NCBI GenBank assembly: GCA_964469265.1
Contig: CAYXYF010000017.1
Coordinates: 1-48,074 of the forward strand
Reading direction: 5' to 3'
Length of the DNA: 48,074 bases
Source: JAEYZS01 sp964469265
GTDB lineage: Bacteria > Bdellovibrionota > Bdellovibrionia > Bdellovibrionales > JAEYZS01
This document shows positions 26,101-35,683 of the stretch, piece by piece (the first letter of the stretch is position 1; the number at the start of each line of letters is the position of its first letter). The notes under the pieces were generated by a model. It ran no database searches. It saw only the letters and a program-made list of their open reading frames with translations, and was not told the origin of the DNA. A program made the position numbers and the translations under genes.

Positions 26101-27468
26101 TTGAATGCAAGTCGTGCGAGTCGTTGGAAAACTATTTTAAAAGTGGCATGGCCGCTTATAATTGCGAATAGTTTTTGGAATCTGCAATTAACAATCGATC
26201 GGATCTTTCTTGGTAATTATTCGACTGAGGCTCTCGGCGCTGCAATGGCAGTTATGGGTGTTTTCTGGGTTCCTATGGCGCTATTGCAACAAACAGCGGC
26301 CTATATCATGACATTTGTTGCCCAATACTATGGGGCCAAAGAATACAAGAAAATCGGTCCTGCGATTTGGCAATCTCTTTATATTAGTGTAATCGGCGGA
26401 ATATTGTTTTTGGGTTTAATCCCGCTTTCTGAGTTTATCTTCCGTGGCATCGGACATTCTGAAACGTTAATTGCACTTGAGAGCGAATATTTTATTTCTA
26501 TTTGTTATTCAGCTCTTCCGACTGCCATTGTTGCGGCCGTGAGCGGATTTTTTTCAGGCCGAGGACTGACCCAGACCGTGATGTGGATTAACTGTGTGGG
26601 TCTAATCGCCAATGTCATCTTAGATTATTTACTGATCTTTGGTAATTTAGGATTTCCGGCCTTAGGAGTTGCTGGGGCAGGTTATGCGACCTCGCTTGCA
26701 ACTTTGATATCTGCAGTTTACGGGATCTATTTGATTTTCAAAAAAGAAAACGAAACGCTTTTTGCTATTCGATCTTCATGGAGAATGGACTTTCCACTGA
26801 TGAAACGTTTTATAAAGTTCGGTCTTCCTTCGGGGCTTCAGTGGGCTCTTGAGGGACTTTCGTTCACAATGTTTTTAATTTTAATTGGTCGTATGTCGAA
26901 TGGCGAAGCTGCACTTTCTGCAAGCGGGATTGCTGTAACAATTATGATGTTGGCAGTTCTTCCGACAATGGGCGTGGCGCAAGCAGCTTCGATTATGGTG
27001 GGACAGTACCTAGGAGAAAATAAGCCACAAGAAGCAGAGCGCTTCACATGGAGTGCACTGCAGGTTTCTGTGATGTATTCTGTCGTTGCGGCTTCTACGT
27101 TTGCAATTTTCCCGGAGTTTTATTTGGGCTGGTTTCATAACGCGAAAAACGCGGCCCTTTGGAGCGAAGTTTCTACTATCGTCCCGATACTTCTTCTTTT
27201 TGTTGCGCTCTTTATCGGTTTCGACAGCATGAACTTAAATTTTTCGTTTGCCCTAAAAGGTGCTGGTGATACTCGATTTGTGACATTGGTAGCGCTAACA
27301 GTTCCTTGGCCATTGATGGTTGCACCTGTTTATTTCACCATGAATTGGGATAATGCTGTTTACTGGGCATGGGGCTTTGCAAGTTTATTTATCACGGTAC
27401 AGTCCTGCATTTTCTTTATGCGGTTTAAAGGTGGAAAATGGAAAACTATGAGCGTGATCCGAGATTAG
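26101..27468 (+). CDS. MATE family efflux transporter
   Basis: This inner-membrane drug or metabolite exporter, driven by sodium or protons, has about twelve membrane segments in two similar halves. Each half has the MATE pattern: WPLIIANSFWNLQLTIDRIFLG near the start and FGLPSGLQWALEGLSFTMF in the second half. A MVGQYLGENKPQEAERFT loop fits the family. I prefer TTG 26101 (455 residues), which has GAGGTGA 8 bases upstream; the frame is open from 26044. The 3' end overlaps the carB 3' end by 4 bases on the other strand. The substrate cannot be told. Confidence 0.88.
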   Translation: MNASRASRWKTILKVAWPLIIANSFWNLQLTIDRIFLGNYSTEALGAAMAVMGVFWVPMALLQQTAAYIMTFVAQYYGAKEYKKIGPAIWQSLYISVIGGILFLGLIPLSEFIFRGIGHSETLIALESEYFISICYSALPTAIVAAVSGFFSGRGLTQTVMWINCVGLIANVILDYLLIFGNLGFPALGVAGAGYATSLATLISAVYGIYLIFKKENETLFAIRSSWRMDFPLMKRFIKFGLPSGLQWALEGLSFTMFLILIGRMSNGEAALSASGIAVTIMMLAVLPTMGVAQAASIMVGQYLGENKPQEAERFTWSALQVSVMYSVVAASTFAIFPEFYLGWFHNAKNAALWSEVSTIVPILLLFVALFIGFDSMNLNFSFALKGAGDTRFVTLVALTVPWPLMVAPVYFTMNWDNAVYWAWGFASLFITVQSCIFFMRFKGGKWKTMSVIRD

Positions 27469-30400
27469 AGCGGATTTACGTCAAACTCGCCCGTTCGTGC
27501 TTTTTTAATTGCAAGTAAGAGAGCTTCAGCCGCGTCGGTTTCAGTCACACACGGGATAGCATAATCAATACAGCTTCTTCGAATTGAAAAACTATCTTCG
27601 ATGGCTTTTCTGCCTGAAGTGGTATTGATCACGAAGCTCACTTTGCCAGTTCGAATTCTGTCCACACAGTTTGGTCTACCTTCAAAGACTTTTCTAACAA
27701 TCACGCATGGAAGATCATTATCTCCTAGAAATTGCGCCGTACCTCGAGTGGCAGAAATCGTATAGCCCATTCCTAAAAGTTCTTTCGCAAGAGGAAGCAT
27801 AAGCTCTTTGTCTTTTTCTCGGAGAGATAAGAAAACCTCTCCGCTCTTAGGAAGTTTCACGTGGGATGATAAAAAGGCTTTTAAGAGTGCTTCTGAGTAA
27901 TCCGCTCCTCTGCCCATGCTCTCTCCCGTGGACTTCATCTCAGGTCCCAAAATACTATCGGAGTTTTTAAATTTGTTAAATGGAAAGACGACACCTTTCA
28001 CAGAGACTTGTTGAATATCTTTCCAATTATATTCTCTTACTGGTGTTTTACCAAGCATAGCTTTTACCGCCAAATCCACTAACGGTATCATAGATGCTTT
28101 GGCTACGAAGGGAACTGATCTTGAACTCCGCGGGTTAGCTTCAAGAACATAAATCTCATCATCTTTGACGGCCAGTTGAAGATTTAAATGACCTATTACG
28201 TTCATCTTCTCTGCAAGTGTTTTACTTAAGGTTTCAATTTTTTCTAAGGTTTCTTCTTTGAGTCTTTGTGGCGGCAGCACGCCCATGCTATCGCCAGAGT
28301 GAACACCAGCGGCCTCAATGTGTTCTACAATTCCGCCGATAACACTCCACCCCTGACCTCTTACGAGATCCACGTCAGCTTCAAGAGCACGTTCTAAAAA
28401 CTCATCGACCATGAATGGATTTTCTTCTGAGATAAACTCTCCGTACTTTGAGAAATATTCATCTAGATCGTCGTCAGATTCTAGCACTTCCATACGTCTG
28501 CCGCCGATGACATAGCTTGGTCGGCACAATACTGGGTAGCCAATCTCCTTTACAAAGTTTTTGGCTTCTTCGGGTGCAAATATCATTTTTGACTTTGGAA
28601 TTCTTAGATCAATTTCTTTACAGAGCTTAGAGAATCGGCCGCGGTCTTCAGCAAGATCAATTGTATCGAGGGAAGATCCCACCAACTCAAATCCAGCTTC
28701 AACTAACTGATGTGCCAAGCCTATGGACGTCTGCCCGCCCCACTGCGGGATAAAGCCCTTCGGGCCGATGGATCTCATAACTTCATAGACATATTCAAAG
28801 GTCAAAGGCTCAAAATATAATTCATTTGAAGTATCATAGTCTGTGGATACGGTCTCGGGGTTGGAATTAATCATCGCGACCTTATAGCCTTCTTTTTGCA
28901 AAGCCTGCACGCCACGAACGCAGCCGTAATCAAACTCAATTCCCTGACCGATCCTGTTGGCTCCGCTGCCTATAATAACAAAAGTATCATTTTTTATCTG
29001 AGCTTCAGAAGGCTCGGACCAATAGGTGGAGTAATAATACGGAGTTTCGCTCTGAAATTCCGCAGCACACGTATCGACTTGAAAAAAGCATGGTAAAACT
29101 TTGTGCTCTTCTCGGAGAGCCCTAATGGATTGCTCAGAAACATTTTTAATTCTTGCGATCTGAAGATCAGAAAAACCTCTTCTCTTGGCTTCAAGTAAGG
29201 TTTTCCGATCCATCTGAACTTCTTTTAAAACTTTCTCGTAATCGACAATGTCCTTAATTCTCTCTAAGAACCAATAATCAATTTGCGAAAGGTCATGAAT
29301 ATAGTCGATGGTTTTTTCTTCACGCAACGCCTGCGCGATATAATGGATACGCTCACTGTTTGGATATGCGATTTTCTTTTCTTCGAAGACAACATTTTTA
29401 AAGCCGCCGCCATTGGCATGAATTTCAAGAGAATGAAGCGCTTTTAAAAAAGATTCTTGAAAGGTTCGGCCGATGGCCATGACTTCGCCAACACTTTTCA
29501 TTTGGGTCGAAAGTGTGTCTTCTGAACCTGGAAATTTTTCAAATGCGAAACGAGGAATCTTTGTCACGACATAATCCAAGGCAGGTTCATAACAACATGG
29601 TGTGGACTTTGTAATATCGTTTGTGATTTCTGATAGGCGATACCCTATAGAAAGTAACGCTGCGATCTTTGCAATGGGAAACCCTGTCGCCTTACTTGCT
29701 AATGCCGAAGATCGACTTACGCGAGGATTCATCTCGATAACGACTCGCTCCTTCGTCTGAGGATCTACGGCAAATTGCACGTTGGCACCGCCCGTTTCAA
29801 TTCCGATTTCGTTGACGATCCTTTGCGCTTCATCACGCATATCTTGGTATTCTTTATCTGTCAGTGTCTGCTGAGGAGCAACCGTTATGCTGTCACCAGT
29901 ATGGATACCACAAGGATCAAAGTTTTCAATAGAACAAACAACAACAAATGTTCCATCACGATCTCGCATGACTTCAAGCTCGAACTCTTTCCATCCTAGA
30001 ATACTCTTCTCAATTAAAACTTCGTTGGTTGGACTTTCATAAATGGCCATTTGAAGCATAACTCTATATTCATCAATTGAGTATGCGATCCCACCACCTG
30101 CGCCTCCTAGGGTGTAATTTGGTCTAAGAATTATGGGAAAGCCAATCTCTTGTCCTTTTTCCCAACCTTCATCAAAGCTATTCACCAAATAACTTTTTGG
30201 AGCCTTTGCGCCGATACGATCTAAAACCTGTTTAAACTTTTCACGATCCTCTGCTCTTTGGATAATCTCAGATGAGGTTCCCAACATTTTGACATTATAT
30301 TTTTTAAGAATACCTAACCGATCGAGTTCAAGAGCGACATTCAGTGCCGTTTGACCACCCAGTGTTGGGATTAAAGAATCTGGCTTTTCTTTTTCAATGA

Positions 30401-30626
30401 TTCGCTCCAAAAACTGCGGCATCAGTGGCTCAATGTAAACCTTTGTCGCAATTTCTGGATCCGTCATAATGGTTGCAGGATTAGAGTTCACTAGAACGAC
30501 TTCTAGTCCCTCTTTCATTAAAGCCTTGCACGCTTGAGTCCCCGAATAGTCAAACTCACAGGCTTGTCCAATCACTATTGGTCCACTTCCTAGAATCAGA
30601 ACCTTTTTTATATTCGGGTCTTTCAT
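27465..30626 (-). CDS. carB: Carbamoyl-phosphate synthase large subunit
   Basis: This 1053-residue subunit makes carbamoyl phosphate from bicarbonate, ATP and ammonia from CarA. The two ATP-grasp halves each begin with the dinucleotide-like motif: LGSGPIVIGQACEFDYSG at the N-terminus and IGSGANRIGQGIEFDYG near residue 555. An oligomerisation segment lies between them. The C-terminal MGS-like allosteric domain (about 915-1053) contains YTISATRGTAQFL. AGGAG lies before the ATG. It ends the pyrB-carA-unknown-carB operon. Confidence 0.97.
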   Translation of the reverse strand: MKDPNIKKVLILGSGPIVIGQACEFDYSGTQACKALMKEGLEVVLVNSNPATIMTDPEIATKVYIEPLMPQFLERIIEKEKPDSLIPTLGGQTALNVALELDRLGILKKYNVKMLGTSSEIIQRAEDREKFKQVLDRIGAKAPKSYLVNSFDEGWEKGQEIGFPIILRPNYTLGGAGGGIAYSIDEYRVMLQMAIYESPTNEVLIEKSILGWKEFELEVMRDRDGTFVVVCSIENFDPCGIHTGDSITVAPQQTLTDKEYQDMRDEAQRIVNEIGIETGGANVQFAVDPQTKERVVIEMNPRVSRSSALASKATGFPIAKIAALLSIGYRLSEITNDITKSTPCCYEPALDYVVTKIPRFAFEKFPGSEDTLSTQMKSVGEVMAIGRTFQESFLKALHSLEIHANGGGFKNVVFEEKKIAYPNSERIHYIAQALREEKTIDYIHDLSQIDYWFLERIKDIVDYEKVLKEVQMDRKTLLEAKRRGFSDLQIARIKNVSEQSIRALREEHKVLPCFFQVDTCAAEFQSETPYYYSTYWSEPSEAQIKNDTFVIIGSGANRIGQGIEFDYGCVRGVQALQKEGYKVAMINSNPETVSTDYDTSNELYFEPLTFEYVYEVMRSIGPKGFIPQWGGQTSIGLAHQLVEAGFELVGSSLDTIDLAEDRGRFSKLCKEIDLRIPKSKMIFAPEEAKNFVKEIGYPVLCRPSYVIGGRRMEVLESDDDLDEYFSKYGEFISEENPFMVDEFLERALEADVDLVRGQGWSVIGGIVEHIEAAGVHSGDSMGVLPPQRLKEETLEKIETLSKTLAEKMNVIGHLNLQLAVKDDEIYVLEANPRSSRSVPFVAKASMIPLVDLAVKAMLGKTPVREYNWKDIQQVSVKGVVFPFNKFKNSDSILGPEMKSTGESMGRGADYSEALLKAFLSSHVKLPKSGEVFLSLREKDKELMLPLAKELLGMGYTISATRGTAQFLGDNDLPCVIVRKVFEGRPNCVDRIRTGKVSFVINTTSGRKAIEDSFSIRRSCIDYAIPCVTETDAAEALLLAIKKARTGEFDVNPL

Positions 30627-30640
30627 TGATCTCCTATGCT

Positions 30641-31288
30641 CTAGGCCTTAAATGCAGGCTCGTTCGTATAAATATACTTTGGCAGTATATGTTTGTATTG
30701 GTCGACTTTATTTTTCATTCGCAAAAATTTGAGTAATAACTTTTCTCTTTCTTCTGCAGAAGCTTTTTTATGAGCTTTGATTTCTTTTAGAATATATTTT
30801 TTTGCATCTTGTGGATGAAAACAAAAGCCTCTAGCGAAGACATAAGATCCCTCATGAGGGATGATTCTCACACTAAATAAGTCATCTCTATTAAACCCTG
30901 CGCTCATATCTGAGTCTTTAATAACAATTTTTTCGCCAGTAAAAAGGTTTTTAATATGGATGTCTTTGTCTTTAACTTTCAAAAACTCAAAAATACTATG
31001 AGTCGCATTCAATAAAGATTGAAAGTGTTCCGTATCCGTATCCCTTTTTGGAAACATTTTATCCTGTAATGCGAACTCAACGGGGGTTAAACCTGGGCCT
31101 TCAAGCTTTCGAGTAAAAAGATACCAATCTAGGAATTGAGACATTCTTAAATTGAACTGCGACGTATCATCGTCAACGCTCGGAATAGATCTTTCAAAAA
31201 ACTCAACCTTCCCTTTTAGAATTTCATCTGAATATTGATCGCTAGTGTATAAAGTCAAAAGACGATCTAGAACTTCTTCAAAAACCAT
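30641..31288 (-). CDS. Conserved protein of unknown function between carA and carB
   Basis: This 215-residue cytoplasmic-looking protein is inserted between the two CPSase subunit genes. It has a helical N-terminus, FLDWYLFTRKLEGPGLTPVEFAL, then a beta-rich part with IKNLFTGEKIVIKDSD and SVRIIPHEGSYVFARG, and a basic helical C-terminus. From memory this layout resembles the domain found before SEC-C zinc motifs in other bacteria, but no SEC-C cysteines are present. ATG 31288 has AGGAAGAGG upstream. An earlier ATG at 31309 overlaps the carA stop and would add seven residues. Confidence 0.65.
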   Translation of the reverse strand: MVFEEVLDRLLTLYTSDQYSDEILKGKVEFFERSIPSVDDDTSQFNLRMSQFLDWYLFTRKLEGPGLTPVEFALQDKMFPKRDTDTEHFQSLLNATHSIFEFLKVKDKDIHIKNLFTGEKIVIKDSDMSAGFNRDDLFSVRIIPHEGSYVFARGFCFHPQDAKKYILKEIKAHKKASAEEREKLLLKFLRMKNKVDQYKHILPKYIYTNEPAFKA

Positions 31289-31305
31289 TGGTGCCTCTTC
31301 CTGTT

Positions 31306-32367
31306 TCATTTGCCTATAGACTCTACGAAATGTTCGAACAAATATCTAGCATCTCGAGGTCCAGGACTACTTTCTGGATGAAACTGAACGCTCAGCGCGT
31401 TGAGTTTTTTGCTTCTTATTCCAGCAACAGTGTTGTCATAAAGATTGACGTGAGTAACATCGATATCCAAGCTTAAACTCTTTGCATCAACTGCATAGCC
31501 ATGATTTTGGCTGGTCATATATATTTTCTTCGCAATATTGTCTTGGATGGGGTGATTTGCGCCTCGATGTCCAAACTTTAGCTTATAAGTTTTTGCTCCT
31601 AAGGCAATGGCCAAGAGTTGATGCCCCATGCAAATACCAAAGACGGGAACTTTTCCTAACAAATCGCGAATGGTGTCAACGCTCTGCTCAACTAAGGCGG
31701 GATCACCAGGGCCATTTGATAAGATAACGCCATCAGGCTTGTACTCTAAGACTTCTTTCGCGGAAGCACGTGAAGGAAAAATACAAATCTCTTTTACGTA
31801 TGGTAACGTTTCCCGAACAATATTTTCTTTAAGACCGTAATCAATAATTGCAATTCGTTTTGAGTTTCCTGTTCCTTGACGAACTTCTTTTGTCTTTCTT
31901 GAAACCAGATATGGCCAATCCGTGTTTAAATCTTTAGCGGCTCTAATTAGGGCAACCGACTTCTCCTTCGCCTCATCTACAGTTTCGGCTTTAACCAATG
32001 CTCCCCACTGAACACCTTTCCTTAATGCGATGGTCAGTTTTCGCGTGTCCACACCTGTTAGAATCGGAACATCATTTTGTTCAAGCATTTTTTGCCAAGT
32101 ATTTTCTCGTTGTGAGTTTTGGAGCTCTAAACAAATAAAGCCTTTGATATAAATCTGCGATGACTCCCAAACTTCTTTTTCGGATCCATAATTACCTTGT
32201 TGAGGTGCCGTGCAAACAAGAATCTGTGAGAAGTAAGACGGGTCCGTTGCCATTTCTTCAAAGCCTGAGTGAGATGTGTTAAACACGATCTCGCCTGCTT
32301 TATCGCTTCCGGACACCCAATGGCCTAAAAAAGCTTCTCCTGATTCGAGTATTAGATATCCTGTCAT
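31306..32367 (-). CDS. carA: Carbamoyl-phosphate synthase small subunit (glutaminase)
   Basis: This 353-residue protein hydrolyses glutamine to feed ammonia to CarB. The N-terminal CPSase_sm domain (about 1-130) has FNTSHSGFEEMATDPSYF. The class I glutamine amidotransferase domain has LSNGPGDP, the nucleophile cysteine in VFGICMGHQLLA, FGHRGANHP, and the catalytic histidine in VQFHPESSPGP. Its ATG overlaps the pyrB stop by 4 bases. Confidence 0.96.
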   Translation of the reverse strand: MTGYLILESGEAFLGHWVSGSDKAGEIVFNTSHSGFEEMATDPSYFSQILVCTAPQQGNYGSEKEVWESSQIYIKGFICLELQNSQRENTWQKMLEQNDVPILTGVDTRKLTIALRKGVQWGALVKAETVDEAKEKSVALIRAAKDLNTDWPYLVSRKTKEVRQGTGNSKRIAIIDYGLKENIVRETLPYVKEICIFPSRASAKEVLEYKPDGVILSNGPGDPALVEQSVDTIRDLLGKVPVFGICMGHQLLAIALGAKTYKLKFGHRGANHPIQDNIAKKIYMTSQNHGYAVDAKSLSLDIDVTHVNLYDNTVAGIRSKKLNALSVQFHPESSPGPRDARYLFEHFVESIGK

Positions 32368-33254
32368 TTCACTTCTCCTGATAAGAGGGATTCAATCAGC
32401 GCACGGCGAACTCTTCTTGCGTTTTTTACTTGTGTGAAAATATGCGTTCGCGGGTCATCTAAAACTTCAGATTGAATTTCAACTCCGCGATGAAATGGCC
32501 CTGGATGAAGGATAATACCATCAGTTCTAAAGGACTTTAATTTTTTATTATCCAAGGAGTAATTTTTAATAAACGTTTCTAAAAAGTCTTGGCCGAGATT
32601 TTTTTGATGGCGCTCAACCTGCGTTCGTAGCGACATAACAACAGTTGCCCACTGAAGACCTTCTTCTAAGCTCGTAAATGCTTCTGAAGAGCCTTCGGGT
32701 AAAAATTCTTGAGGGGCACAAAAGGCCGTTTCAACACCCAAGAGATTCATAAGTTCTAAGTTCGATGCCACTACCCTTGAGTGCTTAATATCACCAACAA
32801 ATAAAACCCTCTCGCCCTCTAAGGCTCTGCGCTCTTGCAGAATTGTATAACAATCCGTTAAGGCTTGTGTCGGGTGTCCGCTTGTGCCTTCCCCAGCATT
32901 AATAATGGGTGTTTTTAAAGTTTGAGATAAATCTTTTAATTTCACGTCAGCTAACCCGTGACGAATAATGAACAGGTCTACACCCATGGCCTCTAAGACC
33001 AACAAAGTATCGAGAAGAGATTCACCCTTTTTAAGGGAGCTTGTCTCAGAGCTAAAAATAATGGGATGTACGCCACAGTCATTTAAAGCAAGTTCAAAAC
33101 TGATTTGTGTTCGGGTGGAAGCTTCGAGAAAAATTAAAGCTGCACTTTTGCCGTTAAAGGTTTTATTGGCTGTAGAAACTTTGTTAAAGAGAAAATGAAT
33201 GTCCTGTGCGGTGGATTTGGTGAAATCAATAAAATGTCGACTTTGAAAAGACAT
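32364..33254 (-). CDS. pyrB: Aspartate carbamoyltransferase catalytic subunit
   Basis: This enzyme joins carbamoyl phosphate and aspartate in pyrimidine synthesis. At 296 residues it is slightly shorter than usual. The carbamoyl-phosphate loop is EASTRTQISFELA (about residues 46-58), with NAGEGTSGHPTQALTDCYTI and GDIKHSRVVASN following. No regulatory pyrI is present, so it is probably the class without a regulatory subunit. It is the first gene of the pyrB-carA-X-carB operon. I saw no PyrR-type leader in the 80 bases upstream. Confidence 0.95.
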   Translation of the reverse strand: MSFQSRHFIDFTKSTAQDIHFLFNKVSTANKTFNGKSAALIFLEASTRTQISFELALNDCGVHPIIFSSETSSLKKGESLLDTLLVLEAMGVDLFIIRHGLADVKLKDLSQTLKTPIINAGEGTSGHPTQALTDCYTILQERRALEGERVLFVGDIKHSRVVASNLELMNLLGVETAFCAPQEFLPEGSSEAFTSLEEGLQWATVVMSLRTQVERHQKNLGQDFLETFIKNYSLDNKKLKSFRTDGIILHPGPFHRGVEIQSEVLDDPRTHIFTQVKNARRVRRALIESLLSGEVK

Positions 33255-33335
33255 TAAAACTTATCATAAGACCAAGTTCTTAACCTGTCTACTGATGCTC
33301 TAATATTTACAGAAAAGTCATGATGCAGCAGGTTT

Positions 33336-34103
33336 TTAGTTCGAACTAAAGAGTCTCGCGCAAGTTCCCGGAAAGCCTACAACGTTATCGAACGAAAATG
33401 TTTGATCAGAAGCCTTAACTCTGACAAACATTCCCTGCCGAAAGGCTTCCCTTGCAGAATCACGGGTCGATATGGATTGGTGGTTTTTTAGCTTATAAAC
33501 ATACTCTTCCCGCTGTCTTCCGATATTATCCACTTCTTGGTGAGTTAGGCCCTTATTCGAGGTTCGCTCTGCCACTACTTGGAAGCCTAATGTGTTGTGA
33601 TTAGCATTGAAGCTTGTCGTATCGGCAACCCATGGTCCAACCACTCCGTACTTTCGTTTAAAGTACCTTCTTTTAAACACATGGATAATACCTTCACCAT
33701 TAAGTTGAAGTGTTTCGGCTTGCTCCATTCTATGGAATCGATTTTCTTGAATAATTGTGCGAGTTAAATTTTCATCGGAGATGAGTAATGTGGTTGTTTG
33801 GAGCACTTTCCCCATATTGGCAGCAACGGTTTCTCTCACCTCAAACTGTTGAGTGAGATCAATGGTAATCATTCGTGGAACTTTACTAAATTCATCAAGT
33901 GTGGAGATCTGAATCTTCCCGTTACGAGTGGCCACGGAGAGGAGAAGCCCCTCACCGGTTTTCTCATGTACTGCCTCATAAACCCCTTCAAAAGGGCGAG
34001 TTTTTTGAGTGGTTTGGGCAAGTTCGAAATTAACGATTTCCGCTGAAAAAGTCTCAGCGGTGACAGAAAACGTCAGTAAAATTAGTACTAAATATACTCT
34101 CAT
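33336..34103 (-). CDS. Secreted protein of unknown function
   Basis: ATG 34103 gives a 255-residue protein with a Sec signal peptide cleaved near residue 20 (TAETFSA). An in-frame start at 34148 would hide the signal. The mature protein is rich in beta-strand-like and basic segments and ends in a cysteine-containing FPGTCARLFSSN. I recognise no family. It follows lepB2 by 71 bases and may be the tail of the metK-lepA-lepB operon. Confidence 0.6.
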   Translation of the reverse strand: MRVYLVLILLTFSVTAETFSAEIVNFELAQTTQKTRPFEGVYEAVHEKTGEGLLLSVATRNGKIQISTLDEFSKVPRMITIDLTQQFEVRETVAANMGKVLQTTTLLISDENLTRTIIQENRFHRMEQAETLQLNGEGIIHVFKRRYFKRKYGVVGPWVADTTSFNANHNTLGFQVVAERTSNKGLTHQEVDNIGRQREEYVYKLKNHQSISTRDSAREAFRQGMFVRVKASDQTFSFDNVVGFPGTCARLFSSN

Positions 34104-34174
34104 TGTTTCTCTCTGTTTTGGCGCATACCAACGCCTAAAAAGTTGCAATTACTAGGCCCTCAATTGCTAGGCCA

Positions 34175-34858
34175 TTAAAGAGGCATAAGTAGGCGATTCC
34201 AACGGACTTTAGAGACGTGCGGGTCTGAGGAAAACCACACCAAGATTACCTTTCCATCAAGGTTCTTCTTTGGGACCATTCCCCAGTATCGAGAGTCATC
34301 ACTATTGTCACGATGATCACCCAATAAAAAAACTTCTCCTGAAGGAACAAGGATTGGCCCTAGTTCTTCAGAAGGTTGATCTCTATTATAGATCACAGGA
34401 TAAGAGCCGCCCTCGGGTGTTGTTTCGCTGTAAAACTCAAAGTACTCATTACCCTTGAGATAGTCAAAGGCCTCACCGTCAAGGATTTTAGAATCAAGGG
34501 CTTTATCGTTGATGATCAGCTGGCGGTCTTTATACTCCACTTTATCACCTGGCAGTCCCACCACTCTTTTGATGAATTTGGTATCAAGATCACGGCTGTA
34601 GGAGAATAAAACAATATCGCCTCGTTTGAGGTTCTGTGCTTCTCCGATTTTTCCAATAAACGGTATTTTTGCACCGAAGGGAATTTTATAAACAAAGACA
34701 TAGTCTCCAGCAAGAAGCGCAGGTGCCATGGTGCTTGTTGGGATCTTGTAGGGAGCGATCACAAAAAAGCGCAACATCAAACCTATACCCAAAGTGATAA
34801 GTAATGCTTCGATGTAGCTTCGATAGAACTTCCGTGATCTTACCGTGTACTTTCTCAT
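34175..34858 (-). CDS. Second signal peptidase I paralogue, threonine at the nucleophile position
   Basis: This 227-residue S26-family protein has an N-terminal membrane anchor (about 14-37) and all the signal peptidase boxes. Box B reads KIPTSTMAPALLAGD: the residue directly before methionine, which is the nucleophile serine in the family, is threonine 43 (codon ACC), with serine 42 next to it. The general-base lysine is kept (K97 in KFIKRVVGLPGD). Box E is GDHRDNSDDSRYWG. It lies 3 bases after lepB, so it is a tandem duplicate. It may be a peptidase with altered chemistry or substrate, or a non-catalytic partner. Confidence 0.88.
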   Translation of the reverse strand: MRKYTVRSRKFYRSYIEALLITLGIGLMLRFFVIAPYKIPTSTMAPALLAGDYVFVYKIPFGAKIPFIGKIGEAQNLKRGDIVLFSYSRDLDTKFIKRVVGLPGDKVEYKDRQLIINDKALDSKILDGEAFDYLKGNEYFEFYSETTPEGGSYPVIYNRDQPSEELGPILVPSGEVFLLGDHRDNSDDSRYWGMVPKKNLDGKVILVWFSSDPHVSKVRWNRLLMPL

Positions 34859-34861
34859 ATC

Positions 34862-35647
34862 TTACTTAATATTATGAAAGAACCTGTTCCAGCGCAACTC
34901 AAGAGGATTGCAGAGGAATGTTAACACAGGCAGGGTCTCATCACATGATAACCAAACAAACATCGCGCGCCCAATGATGTTTTCCATCGGTACTGGTCCC
35001 CACACTCTGCTATCAGAGGAGTTGTCTCGGTTATCTCCCATCACAAGCAAACTATTTTCTGGGACTGTGACAGGACCTACGCTCAAGTGCGGCCAGCCCC
35101 GCCTTAAGAGGGCGCTATAGTGTTTACCGTTAAGCTCTTCAAGAAAGTGGACGTATTCTGATTTTCCACCAGCAAGATCTCTGTCTGAGACTGCGTCCAT
35201 TCCTTTTTCAAATTCTGGCGTGGGGGCAGCTTTTTCAATTTTTGTATCGTTGATAAAAAGATTTCCTTCTTCATAACGAACAACATCTCCAGGAAGGCCG
35301 ATAATTCTTTTGATATAGAAGGTGCTTTCATCTTGTGGATATCGGAAGACGAGAACCTCACCGCGCTCAGGTTCTGCAAACTTCATGATCCATTTTTTGC
35401 TGAAAGGTGCACGAACTCCGTATACAAATTTATTTACGAATATATGATCGTTCACGAGGAGAGTCGGCAACATACTGCCTGAAGGAATCACGTAAGCTTC
35501 AATAAGCGCCCATCGGATGAAAAGCGCCACCCCAATTGCCAGAGCCATGGATCCCATGCCGTCTGTGAATGAGCCTTTTTTGTTTTGCTTTGCCTGCTTT
35601 GGCTTTTTACCCATTAAAACAGAGAAAAACGCTTTTATTTGATCCAT
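34862..35647 (-). CDS. lepB: Signal peptidase I
   Basis: This enzyme removes Sec and Tat signal peptides at the outer face of the inner membrane. The 261-residue protein has a membrane anchor at about 32-50. The catalytic serine S58 is in IPSGSMLPTLL, the lysine base K113 in FYIKRIIGLPGD, and box E is MGDNRDNSSDSRVWGPV. It is the canonical member of the tandem pair and follows lepA by 36 bases, the same lepA-lepB neighbourhood as in many proteobacteria. Confidence 0.95.
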   Translation of the reverse strand: MDQIKAFFSVLMGKKPKQAKQNKKGSFTDGMGSMALAIGVALFIRWALIEAYVIPSGSMLPTLLVNDHIFVNKFVYGVRAPFSKKWIMKFAEPERGEVLVFRYPQDESTFYIKRIIGLPGDVVRYEEGNLFINDTKIEKAAPTPEFEKGMDAVSDRDLAGGKSEYVHFLEELNGKHYSALLRRGWPHLSVGPVTVPENSLLVMGDNRDNSSDSRVWGPVPMENIIGRAMFVWLSCDETLPVLTFLCNPLELRWNRFFHNIK

Positions 35648-35683
35648 GGAAATCCTTCTGCAAAGTTGCTATTGACCAATATC

